Source of the DNA: an uncultured Verrucomicrobiota bacterium
GTDB lineage: Bacteria > Verrucomicrobiota > Verrucomicrobiia > Verrucomicrobiales > Verrucomicrobiaceae
Direction: 5' to 3'
Assembly (NCBI GenBank): GCA_903838675.1
Contig: CAILZI010000127.1
Span: 1 to 64,000, forward strand
Length of the DNA: 64,000 bases
The translations under genes and the position numbers were made by a program. The notes below the pieces were generated by a model. It saw only the letters and a list, made by a program, of their open reading frames with translations, was not told the DNA's origin and ran no database searches. Positions 43,629 through 52,319 of this stretch are shown here, piece by piece. Each line of letters opens with the position of its first letter. The stretch's first letter is position 1.

Positions 43629-44480
43629 TCAACTCTCGGCTGCAAGAGGCTCCAAAATCGCCTCCATCATCCTTAGCGCCTCTTTGTTCGGCTTCACATC
43701 ATGCACGCGCACAATGCGCGCCCCATGTTCGCGAGCGTACGCGCTGAGAGCGATGGTGGGCCAGAAGCGGTCTTCCATGGCTTCGGAATGAACGACACGG
43801 GCGATCATGGATTTACGTGACACACCCACCAGCAAGGGCCGCTGCGTGGCGAGCTGCGGCAGTTCGCGCATGAGAGTGAGGTTGTGCTCCAGGGTTTTGC
43901 CGAAGCCGAAACCGGGGTCGAGCACGATGCGCTCAGGATCGATGCCTTCGTTTTGGAGCACGCGCAGGCGGCTTGCAAAGTAGTCGGCCACGGCAGCGAC
44001 GACATCGTCGTACTGCGGATGAGCCTGCATGGTCTGCGGCGTGCCGGTCATGTGCATGACGACGAGGCCCGCCTTGGATTTCGCTGCGACGCGCGGCATG
44101 GCGGCATCGCCGCGAAGGCCGGTAACGTCGTTGATAATGTCGGCCCCGGCATCCAGAGCGGCACGGGCGACGGCGGCCTTCATGGTGTCGATGGAGATGA
44201 GAGCCTTTGTCTGTGAACGCACGGCGCGAATCACGGGCAGCACGCGGCGGAGTTCCTCGGTTTCATCCACGGGTTCGGCCCCCGGACGGGTGGATTCGCC
44301 GCCGACGTCCAAAATGTCCGCGCCTTCCGCCAGCAGCGTGAAGGCATGTTCGACGGCCCGGCCCGGATCATTGAAGCGCCCACCGTCTGAGAAGCTGTCG
44401 GGCGTGACATTGACGATGCCCATGATGAGACCGCGATGGGTGAGATCGAGATCGTGGTTGCCGAATCGCCAGCGGTACAT
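43629..44480 (-). CDS. folP: Dihydropteroate synthase
   Basis: This 283-residue TIM-barrel enzyme condenses p-aminobenzoate with hydroxymethyldihydropterin pyrophosphate in folate synthesis and is the sulfonamide target. Motifs are IMGIVNVTPDSFSDGG (residues 19-34), VGGESTRPGA, ISIDTMKAAV, INDVTGL, VVMHMTGTP, DPGFGFGKT and GVSRKSMI. The frame extends far upstream to 45416, but that part is antisense to the next gene. The ATG at 44480 gives the family N-terminus MYRWRFGNHDLDL. The gene is divergent from the coiled-coil membrane protein operon. Confidence 0.95.
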   Translation of the reverse strand: MYRWRFGNHDLDLTHRGLIMGIVNVTPDSFSDGGRFNDPGRAVEHAFTLLAEGADILDVGGESTRPGAEPVDETEELRRVLPVIRAVRSQTKALISIDTMKAAVARAALDAGADIINDVTGLRGDAAMPRVAAKSKAGLVVMHMTGTPQTMQAHPQYDDVVAAVADYFASRLRVLQNEGIDPERIVLDPGFGFGKTLEHNLTLMRELPQLATQRPLLVGVSRKSMIARVVHSEAMEDRFWPTIALSAYAREHGARIVRVHDVKPNKEALRMMEAILEPLAAES

Positions 44481-44606
44481 GGGTGGTGCGGGCGGCTGTG
44501 CCCGGTGTCGGGAGTGTTGAGTTAGAACTGGAATCCGCCAAGTGGAAAAGTACGCTGAAAAACAGCGGGTGATATTGCCCGCGCCGATTTCCCGCTGCAT
44601 GGTTTG

Positions 44607-46079
44607 ATGATGAAGCTCAACCCGGCCACCCTGCTGATCATCCTCCTTGCCCTCGGAGGTGCGGCGGCGTTGTTGCTGGTGGGATCGAAGCCTGAGGCAC
44701 CGCCGGTGATCAGTACACCGCCCCCGGTGGCCGCAGTGAAAAAGGAAGCGGCACCGATCGATGTCACCAACAAGGCGGTGGAGGACCTCAAGAAGCAGAT
44801 CGTGCTGCTGGAAGGCCAGATCGAATATCTCCAGGGGCAGAATGACGCCCTGAAGGATGAGAATGCGCAGATGATTCAGAAGCTCGGCATGCTGGGCATG
44901 AAGGGCGCGCCGAAGATGGCGCCCAAGGATGAGGATGTTCCGCCCGACTTTGTGGGCATGGGTTTGGAGATGATGAAAATGCGCAAGCTGCATGCTCTGC
45001 CTCTGGTGACCACGGCTGTGAGCCAGGAGGAAATGGAGAAAGTGATCCTGGCCTGGCTGAAACGGCAGCAGCCAAATGAGGAGGGCAAGAAGTTCGCACG
45101 CGGACTCGCAGCTCTGGGCTGGATTCCTGAAGCCATTGATCCGCTGCCGCTGCGCGCCGCCGTGCTGGCCCGCCAGCTGGGCGGCTGGTATGACGACGAG
45201 TCGGAGACGATGTTCACCATCGAAGCCTCCACAGCTTCCGGCCCTGCAGTGACCTCGAACGAACCGCTGGGAATCGCCTTCGGCCAGCTGCTGCGCGAAT
45301 ACGGCGGCATTTTGTATCAGCCCCAGCATGGTCCTTTGAAGACCGACATGCGGCTGGCGCGAGATTCCTTGATCGCTGGAGATGCGGCGCTCACACGTTT
45401 CCTGCATTCGCTGCAAAATCCTGCTTCAGAGCTGAAGGATGACCTGCCTGCGGAGGATCCAGATCATCCGCTGAACCAGGTGCCCATGCCGGCTTTTCTG
45501 CGCGAGCTAGCACTGTTCCCCTTCAACCGGGGTTTTGATTTTGCGCAGACGCTGCACAGCGCGGGCAGCTTCCCTCAACTCAATTCCGCCTACAGCCGCC
45601 CGCCCATCAGCACGGCGGAAGTCATTGAACCGGAAGTGTACCTGGATCCCGAGCGGCCCGCACCGGTCGAAATCCAACTGGATGACGTGAAGCTCAAAGG
45701 CGTGCTGCCGTTTCTCGACGATCGCCTTGGCAAGTTCGCCTGTGTGACCGCCCTGCGCACTTACAACGATGATGAAGAAGCGGCTCTCGGCGCCCGTGGG
45801 CTGGTGGCGGATCGCCTGCTGGCCTGGACGGCGGATGGCGGAGCCAAACGTGACCACGCCGCATGGCAGACGCTGTTCATGGACAAGTCCTCCGCTGATG
45901 CCTTTTACAAAGCGATGCTGAACTGCCTGAAGGAACGCTACGAGACCAAGGGGGAAAACGAATTCACCGCGCAGGGCCGGTTTGTGAGCCTGCTGCGCAA
46001 TCGCGGCGAGGCGGGCGTGGTGTTGATCGAAGCGGCAAGCGAGGAAGCCAGGGCCGCATTGAAACTTTTGATGAAGTGA
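44607..46079 (+). CDS. Membrane-anchored coiled-coil protein, unknown function
   Basis: The 490-residue protein has an N-terminal membrane anchor ([20 protein letters not shown], about 7-26) and a Pro-rich linker. A coiled coil follows (about 55-90, [21 protein letters not shown]), and then a large helical soluble region without recognisable motifs. Translation may start at TTG 44604 or either ATG at 44607 or 44610. Its stop overlaps the acylphosphatase start (TGATG). It opens an operon with acyP, an ABC-2 transporter and a TPR-like protein, so a role in that system's envelope assembly or sensing is possible. Confidence 0.75.
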   Translation: MMKLNPATLLIILLALGGAAALLLVGSKPEAPPVISTPPPVAAVKKEAAPIDVTNKAVEDLKKQIVLLEGQIEYLQGQNDALKDENAQMIQKLGMLGMKGAPKMAPKDEDVPPDFVGMGLEMMKMRKLHALPLVTTAVSQEEMEKVILAWLKRQQPNEEGKKFARGLAALGWIPEAIDPLPLRAAVLARQLGGWYDDESETMFTIEASTASGPAVTSNEPLGIAFGQLLREYGGILYQPQHGPLKTDMRLARDSLIAGDAALTRFLHSLQNPASELKDDLPAEDPDHPLNQVPMPAFLRELALFPFNRGFDFAQTLHSAGSFPQLNSAYSRPPISTAEVIEPEVYLDPERPAPVEIQLDDVKLKGVLPFLDDRLGKFACVTALRTYNDDEEAALGARGLVADRLLAWTADGGAKRDHAAWQTLFMDKSSADAFYKAMLNCLKERYETKGENEFTAQGRFVSLLRNRGEAGVVLIEAASEEARAALKLLMK

Positions 46080-46357
46080 TGACCGCAAAAAATGTTCTCT
46101 ATTCAGGCCGCGTCCAGGGCGTGGGCTTTCGCTACAGCACCAAGCGCATTGCTTCGGGCTTTGACGTGACCGGGTGGATCAAAAACCTGCCCGACGGTCG
46201 CGTGGAATTGCTGGCGCAGGCGTTGGAAGCCGATGAACTGGAAGCCTTTTTGGAGGACATCCAGCAGAGCAGCCTGGGCTCTCACATCAAGCAACGAGAG
46301 GTCAAAGCCATTGCAGCAGAACCAAACTTGCGTGGATTCAGCATTCTGCGTGATTAA
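46079..46357 (+). CDS. acyP: Acylphosphatase
   Basis: This 92-residue enzyme hydrolyses carboxyl-phosphate bonds of acyl phosphates. The signature [16 protein letters not shown] (residues 11-26) has the phosphate-binding Arg, and [16 protein letters not shown] has the catalytic Asn and second signature. Length is typical. The ATG overlaps the upstream stop as TGATG. Its physiological role is unclear in most bacteria; placement ahead of an ABC transporter may only reflect cotranscription. Confidence 0.95.
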   Translation: MTAKNVLYSGRVQGVGFRYSTKRIASGFDVTGWIKNLPDGRVELLAQALEADELEAFLEDIQQSSLGSHIKQREVKAIAAEPNLRGFSILRD

Positions 46358-46372
46358 CTTGTCCCAACCCTT

Positions 46373-47236
46373 ATGAGCGACACACCCGCTGTTTCCGTCA
46401 ACCATCTGACCAAGGTCTTCAAAGGCAGCCTTGGCAAAGGCGCGTTTCGCGCTGTGCATGATGTGTCGCTCACGGTGAAACCCGGCGAGGTCTATGGCCT
46501 CATCGGGCCCAATGGATCCGGCAAATCCACCACTATGAAGGTCATTCTGGGTCTGCTGAACGCGACCGAAGGCGACACCCGCATCTTCGGCATTCCGAGC
46601 ACGGAAGTGGCCAGCCGCCGCAGTGTGGGTTTCCTGCCGGAAAACCCCTATTTTTACAAGCACCTGAACGGACGCGAGACCCTGCACTTCTACGGCAAGC
46701 TGTGCGGCATGACCGGCGATCATTTGAAATCACGCGCGGAAGAGATGCTGGCGCTGACCGGACTCGAAGATGCTGCGACGCGGCGTGTCGGCGGTTTTTC
46801 CAAAGGCATGCTGCAACGCCTCGGCCTTGCCCAGGCATTGATTCATGAGCCGCAGCTGCTTGTGCTGGATGAACCCACCGCAGGGGTGGATCCCTCCGGC
46901 TCGCGCATCATCCGGGACCTGATCATCGAGTTCCGTTCCCGTGGCATCACGGTGCTGGTGACCTCGCATCTGCTGGAGCAGATGCAGGAGGTGTGCGACC
47001 GCGTGGGCATCATGGCGCACGGGCGCATGGTGCGCGAAGGACGGCTGGATGAACTGATCGCCGTGGAAAATCAAACCGAGATGGTGCTGGAAAACGCCTC
47101 CCCTGACCTGCTGGCCAAGATTAATGCGCTGGTCAAAGCCGAAGGCGGCGGCACGCGCCTGCTGCGCAGCGGCCACCCACGCACGACGCTGGAACGCCTG
47201 TTTCTCGAAGCCACCAACGAACCGAAAAAGCCATGA
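46373..47236 (+). CDS. ABC-2 type transporter ATPase
   Basis: This 287-residue ATPase has Walker A GPNGSGKST near residue 46, signature FSKGMLQRLGLAQAL, Walker B LLVLDEPTAGVDP and the switch His in TSHLLEQMQ. The C-terminal 70 residues form the accessory domain common in ABC-2 and gliding-type exporters. The stop overlaps the permease start by 4 bases (ATGA), so the two proteins should be made in a fixed ratio. Cargo is not indicated. Confidence 0.94.
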   Translation: MSDTPAVSVNHLTKVFKGSLGKGAFRAVHDVSLTVKPGEVYGLIGPNGSGKSTTMKVILGLLNATEGDTRIFGIPSTEVASRRSVGFLPENPYFYKHLNGRETLHFYGKLCGMTGDHLKSRAEEMLALTGLEDAATRRVGGFSKGMLQRLGLAQALIHEPQLLVLDEPTAGVDPSGSRIIRDLIIEFRSRGITVLVTSHLLEQMQEVCDRVGIMAHGRMVREGRLDELIAVENQTEMVLENASPDLLAKINALVKAEGGGTRLLRSGHPRTTLERLFLEATNEPKKP

Positions 47237-48156
47237 GTGAAGCCACACAAAGTTCCGCCGCCGTCAATGTGGCCCCGGTGCGCTTCTCGCCCCGGCGCGT
47301 GTGGACGCTGGCCTATGCGACGATGACGCAGCTGATGCGGATGAAGATCCTGCCCTTCCTGCTGCTTTTTTGTGTGCTGGTGGCGGCCATGGGCTTTGGC
47401 TTTTCCACCATCAATCCCGAGCAGCAGCTCAGCCAGTTCAAGACCATGTCTCTGGGCGTCCTGCAGGTGTTCAGCATCGTGTTCGGCATCGTCGCCACCG
47501 CCCTGCTGCTGCCCAAGGATCTGGACGACCGCACACTGTACACCATCCTGTCAAAGCCCGTGCCACGCTTTGACTACCTGCTCGGCAAGCTGCTGGGAGT
47601 GCTGATGCTCATCGCCTCAGGCCTGGTCATCATCGATGCCGTGCTAAGCCTTATTTTGTGGTTGCAGCAATCCATGCTGTTTGACGCAGCCGTGTCCCAG
47701 CTGCACTCGGAAAAGCAGGACACCCCTGAAGCCGTGGCGCAGATGCGCGAGATCGTGGCCAGGCAGGGACTGACCTGGAACCTGCACTGGGCGGTGTGGG
47801 CCATTTTCCTGAAGGCCGCCGTGGTGACAACCGTGGCCCTGCTGCTGTCATGCATCGCGAGCTCAACGCTGTTCACCATTGTGATCGCGTTTTGCATCAC
47901 CATCATCGGCCATGGTCACGCGATGATCCGCGAGTTTGTGCTTCAGCCTAATCTCAGCAGCGCATCGGTCCGCATCGCATCATTCCTGCTCGCGGCGATC
48001 TGCCCAGACCTGGCGCAATTCGACGTCGTGGACAGCGTGGCCAACGGCGAGGTCATACCCTGGACAGCGGTGTATGAAATGACCGGCATCGCCGCGCTTT
48101 ACATGACTGTTTACCTGTTCGTCACTCACTTGGTCTTTGTGGAGAAGGAGCTATGA
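47233..48156 (+). CDS. ABC-2 type transporter permease
   Basis: This 307-residue inner-membrane protein has about six helices: KILPFLLLFCVLVAAMGFGF, LGVLQVFSIVFGIVATALLL, a YLLGKLLGVLMLIASGLVII segment, AAVVTTVALLLSCIAS, and two more including a C-terminal LYMTVYLFVTHLVF. LPKDLDDRTLYTILSKPVPR is the ABC-2 motif that contacts the ATPase. It overlaps both neighbours by 4 bases. It is likely a subunit of an envelope exporter with the preceding ATPase. Confidence 0.9.
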   Translation: MSEATQSSAAVNVAPVRFSPRRVWTLAYATMTQLMRMKILPFLLLFCVLVAAMGFGFSTINPEQQLSQFKTMSLGVLQVFSIVFGIVATALLLPKDLDDRTLYTILSKPVPRFDYLLGKLLGVLMLIASGLVIIDAVLSLILWLQQSMLFDAAVSQLHSEKQDTPEAVAQMREIVARQGLTWNLHWAVWAIFLKAAVVTTVALLLSCIASSTLFTIVIAFCITIIGHGHAMIREFVLQPNLSSASVRIASFLLAAICPDLAQFDVVDSVANGEVIPWTAVYEMTGIAALYMTVYLFVTHLVFVEKEL

Positions 48157-48947
48157 AACGAAAACTTCAGGCTGCCGCGGTGCTGCTGATCTTCGGTGTG
48201 CTGAAAATGCCCCTGGAGCAGCGGGTGACGCATGATCTGCGCACGATGCATCTGGTGGATGAGCCGCTGCATCTGGGCGTGAAAGGAAACATGGGGCAGA
48301 TGGGCCTCGCGGCAGCCTTCGGCGGCTTGCGCGGGCTGATCGCCACCGTATTCCAACTGCGCGCCCATGTGGAGTTCACGCGGGTGAACTGGGCCCAGGT
48401 GGACAAATACTATGGGTTTGTGACGCAGCTGCAGCCGCGCAATGCCCGATATTGGGAAGAGGCGTCATGGCACATGGCCTACAATGCGGCATCCTATTAC
48501 CTGTATAACAAAGAGCTGAAACCGGCGCTGCGGGGGCAGTTGTTCCATGAATATGTGCAGCGCGGCACTACCATCCTGAACGAAGGCCTTGCGCTCATGC
48601 CGGACAACCCGCGCCTGTGGCAGAAGCTGGGAGATCTCCATTGGAACCGCAGCAAGGATTTCAAAGCCTCTGGCGATGCCTACTTGAGTTCGTTTCAGCA
48701 TGGTGGTCTGAACTTCACCGAACGCTTCGCCGGCTTTGCCTATGCGCAGGCAAACGACCCAGACTCATGGACCAAAGGGTATGCCATTCTAAAAAAGCTC
48801 TACGATGAGAAAAAGGCCACACCGGGATTGATCGAATTCCTCAAAATGCTGGAACAAAATCTCCACATTCCTGCAGCGCAGCGCATACCAGATGCGGGCC
48901 CCGTCAGAAGGGCAACGGACCCCCAAGCTGGCCCCCTAAGGCAATAG
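48153..48947 (+). CDS. TPR-like protein linked to the ABC-2 transporter
   Basis: The 264-residue protein has one N-terminal hydrophobic helix (LQAAAVLLIFGVLKM). Residues of about 80-220 form helical pairs resembling tetratricopeptide repeats (FVTQLQPRNARYWEEASWHM, LALMPDNPRLWQKLGDLHW). The start is coupled to the permease gene. It is probably anchored in the inner membrane with the repeats outside, as an accessory protein for the exporter. The C-terminal 30 residues are Pro/Ala-rich. No exact family is recognised. Confidence 0.75.
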   Translation: MKRKLQAAAVLLIFGVLKMPLEQRVTHDLRTMHLVDEPLHLGVKGNMGQMGLAAAFGGLRGLIATVFQLRAHVEFTRVNWAQVDKYYGFVTQLQPRNARYWEEASWHMAYNAASYYLYNKELKPALRGQLFHEYVQRGTTILNEGLALMPDNPRLWQKLGDLHWNRSKDFKASGDAYLSSFQHGGLNFTERFAGFAYAQANDPDSWTKGYAILKKLYDEKKATPGLIEFLKMLEQNLHIPAAQRIPDAGPVRRATDPQAGPLRQ

Positions 48948-48959
48948 GCTGGCAGCCTA
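48945..48959 (+). terminator. Short palindrome at the operon stop codon
   Basis: TAGGCT and AGCCTA flank a 3-base centre GGC; the first arm contains the stop codon at 48945. A T-run appears only about 20 bases later (48978-48982), so termination here would be weak. Confidence 0.25.
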
Positions 48960-48965
48960 GCGCGT

Positions 48966-49012
48966 TTGACATCCGAGTTTTTCGGGTGAAATTTCACATT
49001 GTTCCAAACAAT
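48966..49012 (+). promoter_or_regulatory. rex promoter with two adjacent operator-like palindromes
   Basis: A perfect -35 hexamer TTGACA (48966-48971) precedes GTGAAATTTCAC (48986-48997), a perfect 12-bp palindrome. Directly after it is ATTGTT-CCA-AACAAT (48998-49012), whose second arm includes the first two bases of the rex start codon. Published Rex operators have TTGTGA..TCACAA-type half-sites with a 4-base centre. The half-sites here match GTGAA/TTCAC, but the spacing is 2 bases shorter. Autoregulation by Rex is common. A good -10 is not obvious. Confidence 0.55.
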
Positions 49013-49628
49013 GCCTGCCAAGATAGACATTCCCCGCAAGTCGATCTACCGCCTGTCGATCTACCAGCGCTGCCTGCAGCGTCTGCGTGAGAACCAGGTG
49101 GACACCGTATCGTCTGCCGCGCTGGCGAAGGCTGCCGGAGTGAAGTCGACTCAACTACGTAAAGATTTGGCGTATTTCGGTCAGCTTGGCACCCGTGGTC
49201 TAGGATACAACGTGGATGCCCTGAGCGGCACGATCGGGGATGTGCTGGGACAGAACAAGCTGCAGCCTGTTATCCTGGTCGGCGTTGGCAATCTCGGCTC
49301 CGCACTCCTGCGCTACGGTGGCTTTCGCAAAGAGGGCTTCGAAGTCGCGGCGGCGTTTGACCTCGCGCCACGCAAGGTGCCTCAGGTCAATGTACCCGTG
49401 CTGGCGATGACAGAAATGGCGGAGTTCATCCGCCGCCAGAATGTAAAAATGGCCATCCTCACCGTGCCCGCCAGCAACGCGCAGTCTGTGGTCAATGATC
49501 TGGTGCAGCATGGCATTCAGGCCATCCTGAACTTCTCCCCCACCGTGCTCGATGTGCCTGAGAACGTCGTCGTGAACAGCGTGGATCTGGCCGTGGAACT
49601 GGAGAATCTGAGCTATTTCATCCGCTAA
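49011..49628 (+). CDS. rex: Redox-sensing transcriptional repressor Rex
   Basis: This 205-residue repressor senses the NADH/NAD ratio. The N-terminal winged helix has VSSAALAKAAGVKSTQLRKDLAYFGQLGTRGLGYNV, whose Lys/Arg-Lys-Asp recognition element is the Rex signature. The Rossmann domain carries VGVGNLGSALLRYGGF and ends with NLSYFIR. The ATG at 49011 was preferred to an upstream TTG at 48999, because the palindromes reach the ATG. In facultative bacteria Rex represses fermentative and respiratory genes. No clear target other than itself is seen in the window. Confidence 0.95.
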   Translation: MPAKIDIPRKSIYRLSIYQRCLQRLRENQVDTVSSAALAKAAGVKSTQLRKDLAYFGQLGTRGLGYNVDALSGTIGDVLGQNKLQPVILVGVGNLGSALLRYGGFRKEGFEVAAAFDLAPRKVPQVNVPVLAMTEMAEFIRRQNVKMAILTVPASNAQSVVNDLVQHGIQAILNFSPTVLDVPENVVVNSVDLAVELENLSYFIR

Positions 49629-49715
49629 GCGCACTGAGCGCTTGAGCAAAGAATGAGTTGAAGCAATCGCGCTGTGTCATGCGTTGATGTCGGACTCACC
49701 ATCCGAGCTTTCATC

Positions 49716-50603
49716 ATGATCCGACTCCTCGCCGTTCTCTTCGCCTTCGTCTCCACCGCCTCTGCGGCACATCCATTTCTCTGCTGCGACTACGGTGGCG
49801 GCAAGGTCTGCGTGGTTTCTGCCGAAGGCAAAATCGAATGGCAGTGGGACTGCAAAAGCCCGCAAGACTGCTGGAAGCTGCCGAATGGAAACTACCTCTT
49901 CTGCTTTGTCAGCGGTGCGTTGGAAGTGACACCCGACAAGAAGGTCGTGTGGGAATACAAGGCACCGACGGATGTGAAAGTGGAAGTGCATTCCTGCCAG
50001 CCGCTGCCGGATGGCAACGTGATGATCGTGGAGTGCGGCACGAGCCGCATCATCGAAGTGGATCAAGCTGGGAAAATCGTGAAAGAGATCAAGCTGACCA
50101 CAGCCCCCGAGATCAAGCTGCACAACCAGTTTCGCGGCACGCGCAAACTCGCCAACGGCCACTACCTCGTGACCTTCAAAGGCGAAGGCAAAATCGTCGA
50201 ACTCGATGGTGACGGCAAAGTGCTGCGCCAGATCAAGGTGCCCGGAGATCCGCATGAAGTCGTGCCACTCCCTGAAGGCCACCTGCTCATCACCTGCGGC
50301 GACGGCCATCAGGTGCGTGAACTCGACGCCCAAGAAAACATCGTCTGGGAACTCGCCGAAAACGACATCGCTGGCTACACCCTGCGCCTCATGGCCGGCT
50401 GCCAGCGCCTACCGAATGGCAACACCGTCTTCTGCGTCTATCTCGGCCACGGCCACATCGGCGAACAGGCCCAGGTCATCGAAGTCACCCGTGACAAGAA
50501 GATCGTCTGGAACGTGGCCGATCACGCCCAGTTCAAGACCATCAATCAGATCATGCTGCTGGACGTGCCCGGAGACGTGACGAAGGGCGAGATTTTGCGC
50601 TGA
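49716..50603 (+). CDS. Secreted beta-propeller protein (PQQ-like/NHL-type repeats)
   Basis: The 295-residue protein has a signal peptide ending in STASA (residues 1-17). About six repeats follow, carrying the pattern x-LP(D/N)GNxxxxx and exiting with K(I/V)VWE or KIVxE (KLPNGNYLFCF, PLPDGNVMIVEC, KLANGHYLVTF, PLPEGHLLITC, RLPNGNTVFCV). It is likely a periplasmic propeller. Repeats resemble PQQ-type or NHL propellers, but no catalytic residues are recognised. Start at ATG 49716 is favoured over an earlier open frame because it gives the signal peptide. It converges on proS with a 6-base gap. Confidence 0.8.
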   Translation: MIRLLAVLFAFVSTASAAHPFLCCDYGGGKVCVVSAEGKIEWQWDCKSPQDCWKLPNGNYLFCFVSGALEVTPDKKVVWEYKAPTDVKVEVHSCQPLPDGNVMIVECGTSRIIEVDQAGKIVKEIKLTTAPEIKLHNQFRGTRKLANGHYLVTFKGEGKIVELDGDGKVLRQIKVPGDPHEVVPLPEGHLLITCGDGHQVRELDAQENIVWELAENDIAGYTLRLMAGCQRLPNGNTVFCVYLGHGHIGEQAQVIEVTRDKKIVWNVADHAQFKTINQIMLLDVPGDVTKGEILR

Positions 50604-50609
50604 GGCGGA

Positions 50610-52124
50610 CTAATAGCTCCGCGCAAACACCACTCGGCGTGAGCTCGGCTTGCCGGTGAGGAAGCACTTCCCTTCCTCGGCAAACTGATCGCCGTGCGGG
50701 ATGCAGCGGATGGTCACCTTCAGGTCTTTGCTGAGGGTGTCCTCATCATCGCTGCTGCCAGCCCAGTTCATCATGGCGAAGCCGCCTTCGGAGTCTTCAG
50801 CGAAGAAGGCTTTGAACTCTTCGAGTGTTTCGAGCTTCTTCATGTTCGCATCCCGCAGGGCGGTGGCACGTGCGAGCAGCGCATCCTGAATTTCCTGCAG
50901 GCGCTCTGTCACAGACTGGATGAACTCTTCCTTCGGCACGAACTCCTTGGCCTTCGGTCCCTGATCGCGGCGGCAAACGGCCACGCTGCGGCTGGTGATG
51001 TCGCGAGGTCCCATTTCAAGACGCATTGGCACGCCCTTTTTGATCCATTCCCAGTTCTTCGCGCCGCCCTGGAGATCGCGCTTGTCCACATGCACGCGCA
51101 GCGGCTCGCCGGCGAATGATTGCAGTCGCAGAGTCTGCGCCAGCGCTTCGCAGGCGGCAATGACTTCATCCCTTGTGTCCGCCTTTGGTGTGACAGGCAG
51201 GATGACGATCTGGTTCGGGGCCACGCGTGGTGGAATGATGACGCCGTCGTCATCGCCATGGGCCATGATAAGCGTGCCGATCATGCGAGTGCTGACGCCC
51301 CAGCTCGTGGTGTGGGCCAGCTGACGCGTGTTGTCACGGCCAAGGAACTGGATGTTCGCCGCCTTGGCGAAGTTTTGACCGAGGTAGTGCGACGTGCCGG
51401 CCTGAATGGCCTTCTTGTCCTGCACCATGGCTTCAACGGTGAAGGTCTGCACGGCACCGGGGAAGCGCTCGCGCTCCGTCTTCTCGCCAGGGATCACGGG
51501 AATGGCCAGATGATCGCGCATGAAGTCCTCGTACACTTTGTGCATGGTGCGCGTTTCCGCGATGGCCTCCTCGGCGGTTTCATGCGCGGTGTGGCCTTCC
51601 TGCCAGAGGAACTCGGCGGTGCGCAGGAACAGGCGCGGGCGCATCTCCCAGCGCATGACGTTGCACCACTGGTTGATGAGCAGCGGCAGGTCGCGGTAGC
51701 TTTCCACCCAGCGGGCGAAGGCAGCGCCGATGATCGTTTCCGATGTCGGGCGAATCACGAAAGGCTCGGCAAGTTCACCGGTGGGGATCATCTTCGTGGT
51801 GCCGTCCGGCTGCTTCTGCACTTCCAGGCGATGATGCGTGACCACGGCGCACTCGGTGGCAAAGCCCTCGGCATGCTGCGCTTCTTTTTCGAGATAGCTC
51901 AGGGGGATCAGCAGCGGGAAGTAGGCGTTCACATGGCCGGTGGCCTTGAATTTCACATCGAGCTGACGCTGGATGTTTTCCCACAGGCCGTAGCCCCAGG
52001 GCTTGATCACCATGCAGCCGCGCACCTCGGAGTTCTCCGCCATGTCGGCGGCACGAACGACCTGCTGGTACCATTCGGGAAAATCTTGGGCGCGTGTGGG
52101 GGTGATGGCGGTGGCGTTGCTCAT
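50610..52124 (-). CDS. proS: Prolyl-tRNA synthetase, archaeal/eukaryal type
   Basis: This 504-residue class II synthetase is of the short type without the bacterial editing insert between motifs 2 and 3. It has GCMVIKPWGYGLWENIQ, the motif 2 area RWEMRPRLFLRTAEFLWQEGHTAHE, and the C-terminal extension ending VVFARSY, typical of archaeal-type ProRS. The frame is open 44 codons upstream, but the ATG at 52124 gives the known start region. Such ProRS forms occur in some bacterial phyla, and lacking the INS domain, mischarged Ala-tRNA(Pro) is cleared by trans-editing proteins. Confidence 0.95.
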   Translation of the reverse strand: MSNATAITPTRAQDFPEWYQQVVRAADMAENSEVRGCMVIKPWGYGLWENIQRQLDVKFKATGHVNAYFPLLIPLSYLEKEAQHAEGFATECAVVTHHRLEVQKQPDGTTKMIPTGELAEPFVIRPTSETIIGAAFARWVESYRDLPLLINQWCNVMRWEMRPRLFLRTAEFLWQEGHTAHETAEEAIAETRTMHKVYEDFMRDHLAIPVIPGEKTERERFPGAVQTFTVEAMVQDKKAIQAGTSHYLGQNFAKAANIQFLGRDNTRQLAHTTSWGVSTRMIGTLIMAHGDDDGVIIPPRVAPNQIVILPVTPKADTRDEVIAACEALAQTLRLQSFAGEPLRVHVDKRDLQGGAKNWEWIKKGVPMRLEMGPRDITSRSVAVCRRDQGPKAKEFVPKEEFIQSVTERLQEIQDALLARATALRDANMKKLETLEEFKAFFAEDSEGGFAMMNWAGSSDDEDTLSKDLKVTIRCIPHGDQFAEEGKCFLTGKPSSRRVVFARSY

Positions 52125-52319
52125 GGGGGTAATCGGGCAGCAAGAGTAAGGAGAGAGACGCAGAGTGCAAGGCTCAGCGCGAAGTTCAAGGCTGCCCCAC
52201 TCAGGACACCCTCCGACTGATCGGACTGATCCGACAAATGCTGACGTGCGATTCACCCCGCGAAAAAATCTTCATTGCCCTGCAAGACTCGCCCCGCATA
52301 GACTGACTATCTCGAACCT

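Noticed and set aside
44481..45416. N-terminal extension of the folP frame
   Set aside because: It is antisense to the coiled-coil membrane protein gene; the family start is at 44480.
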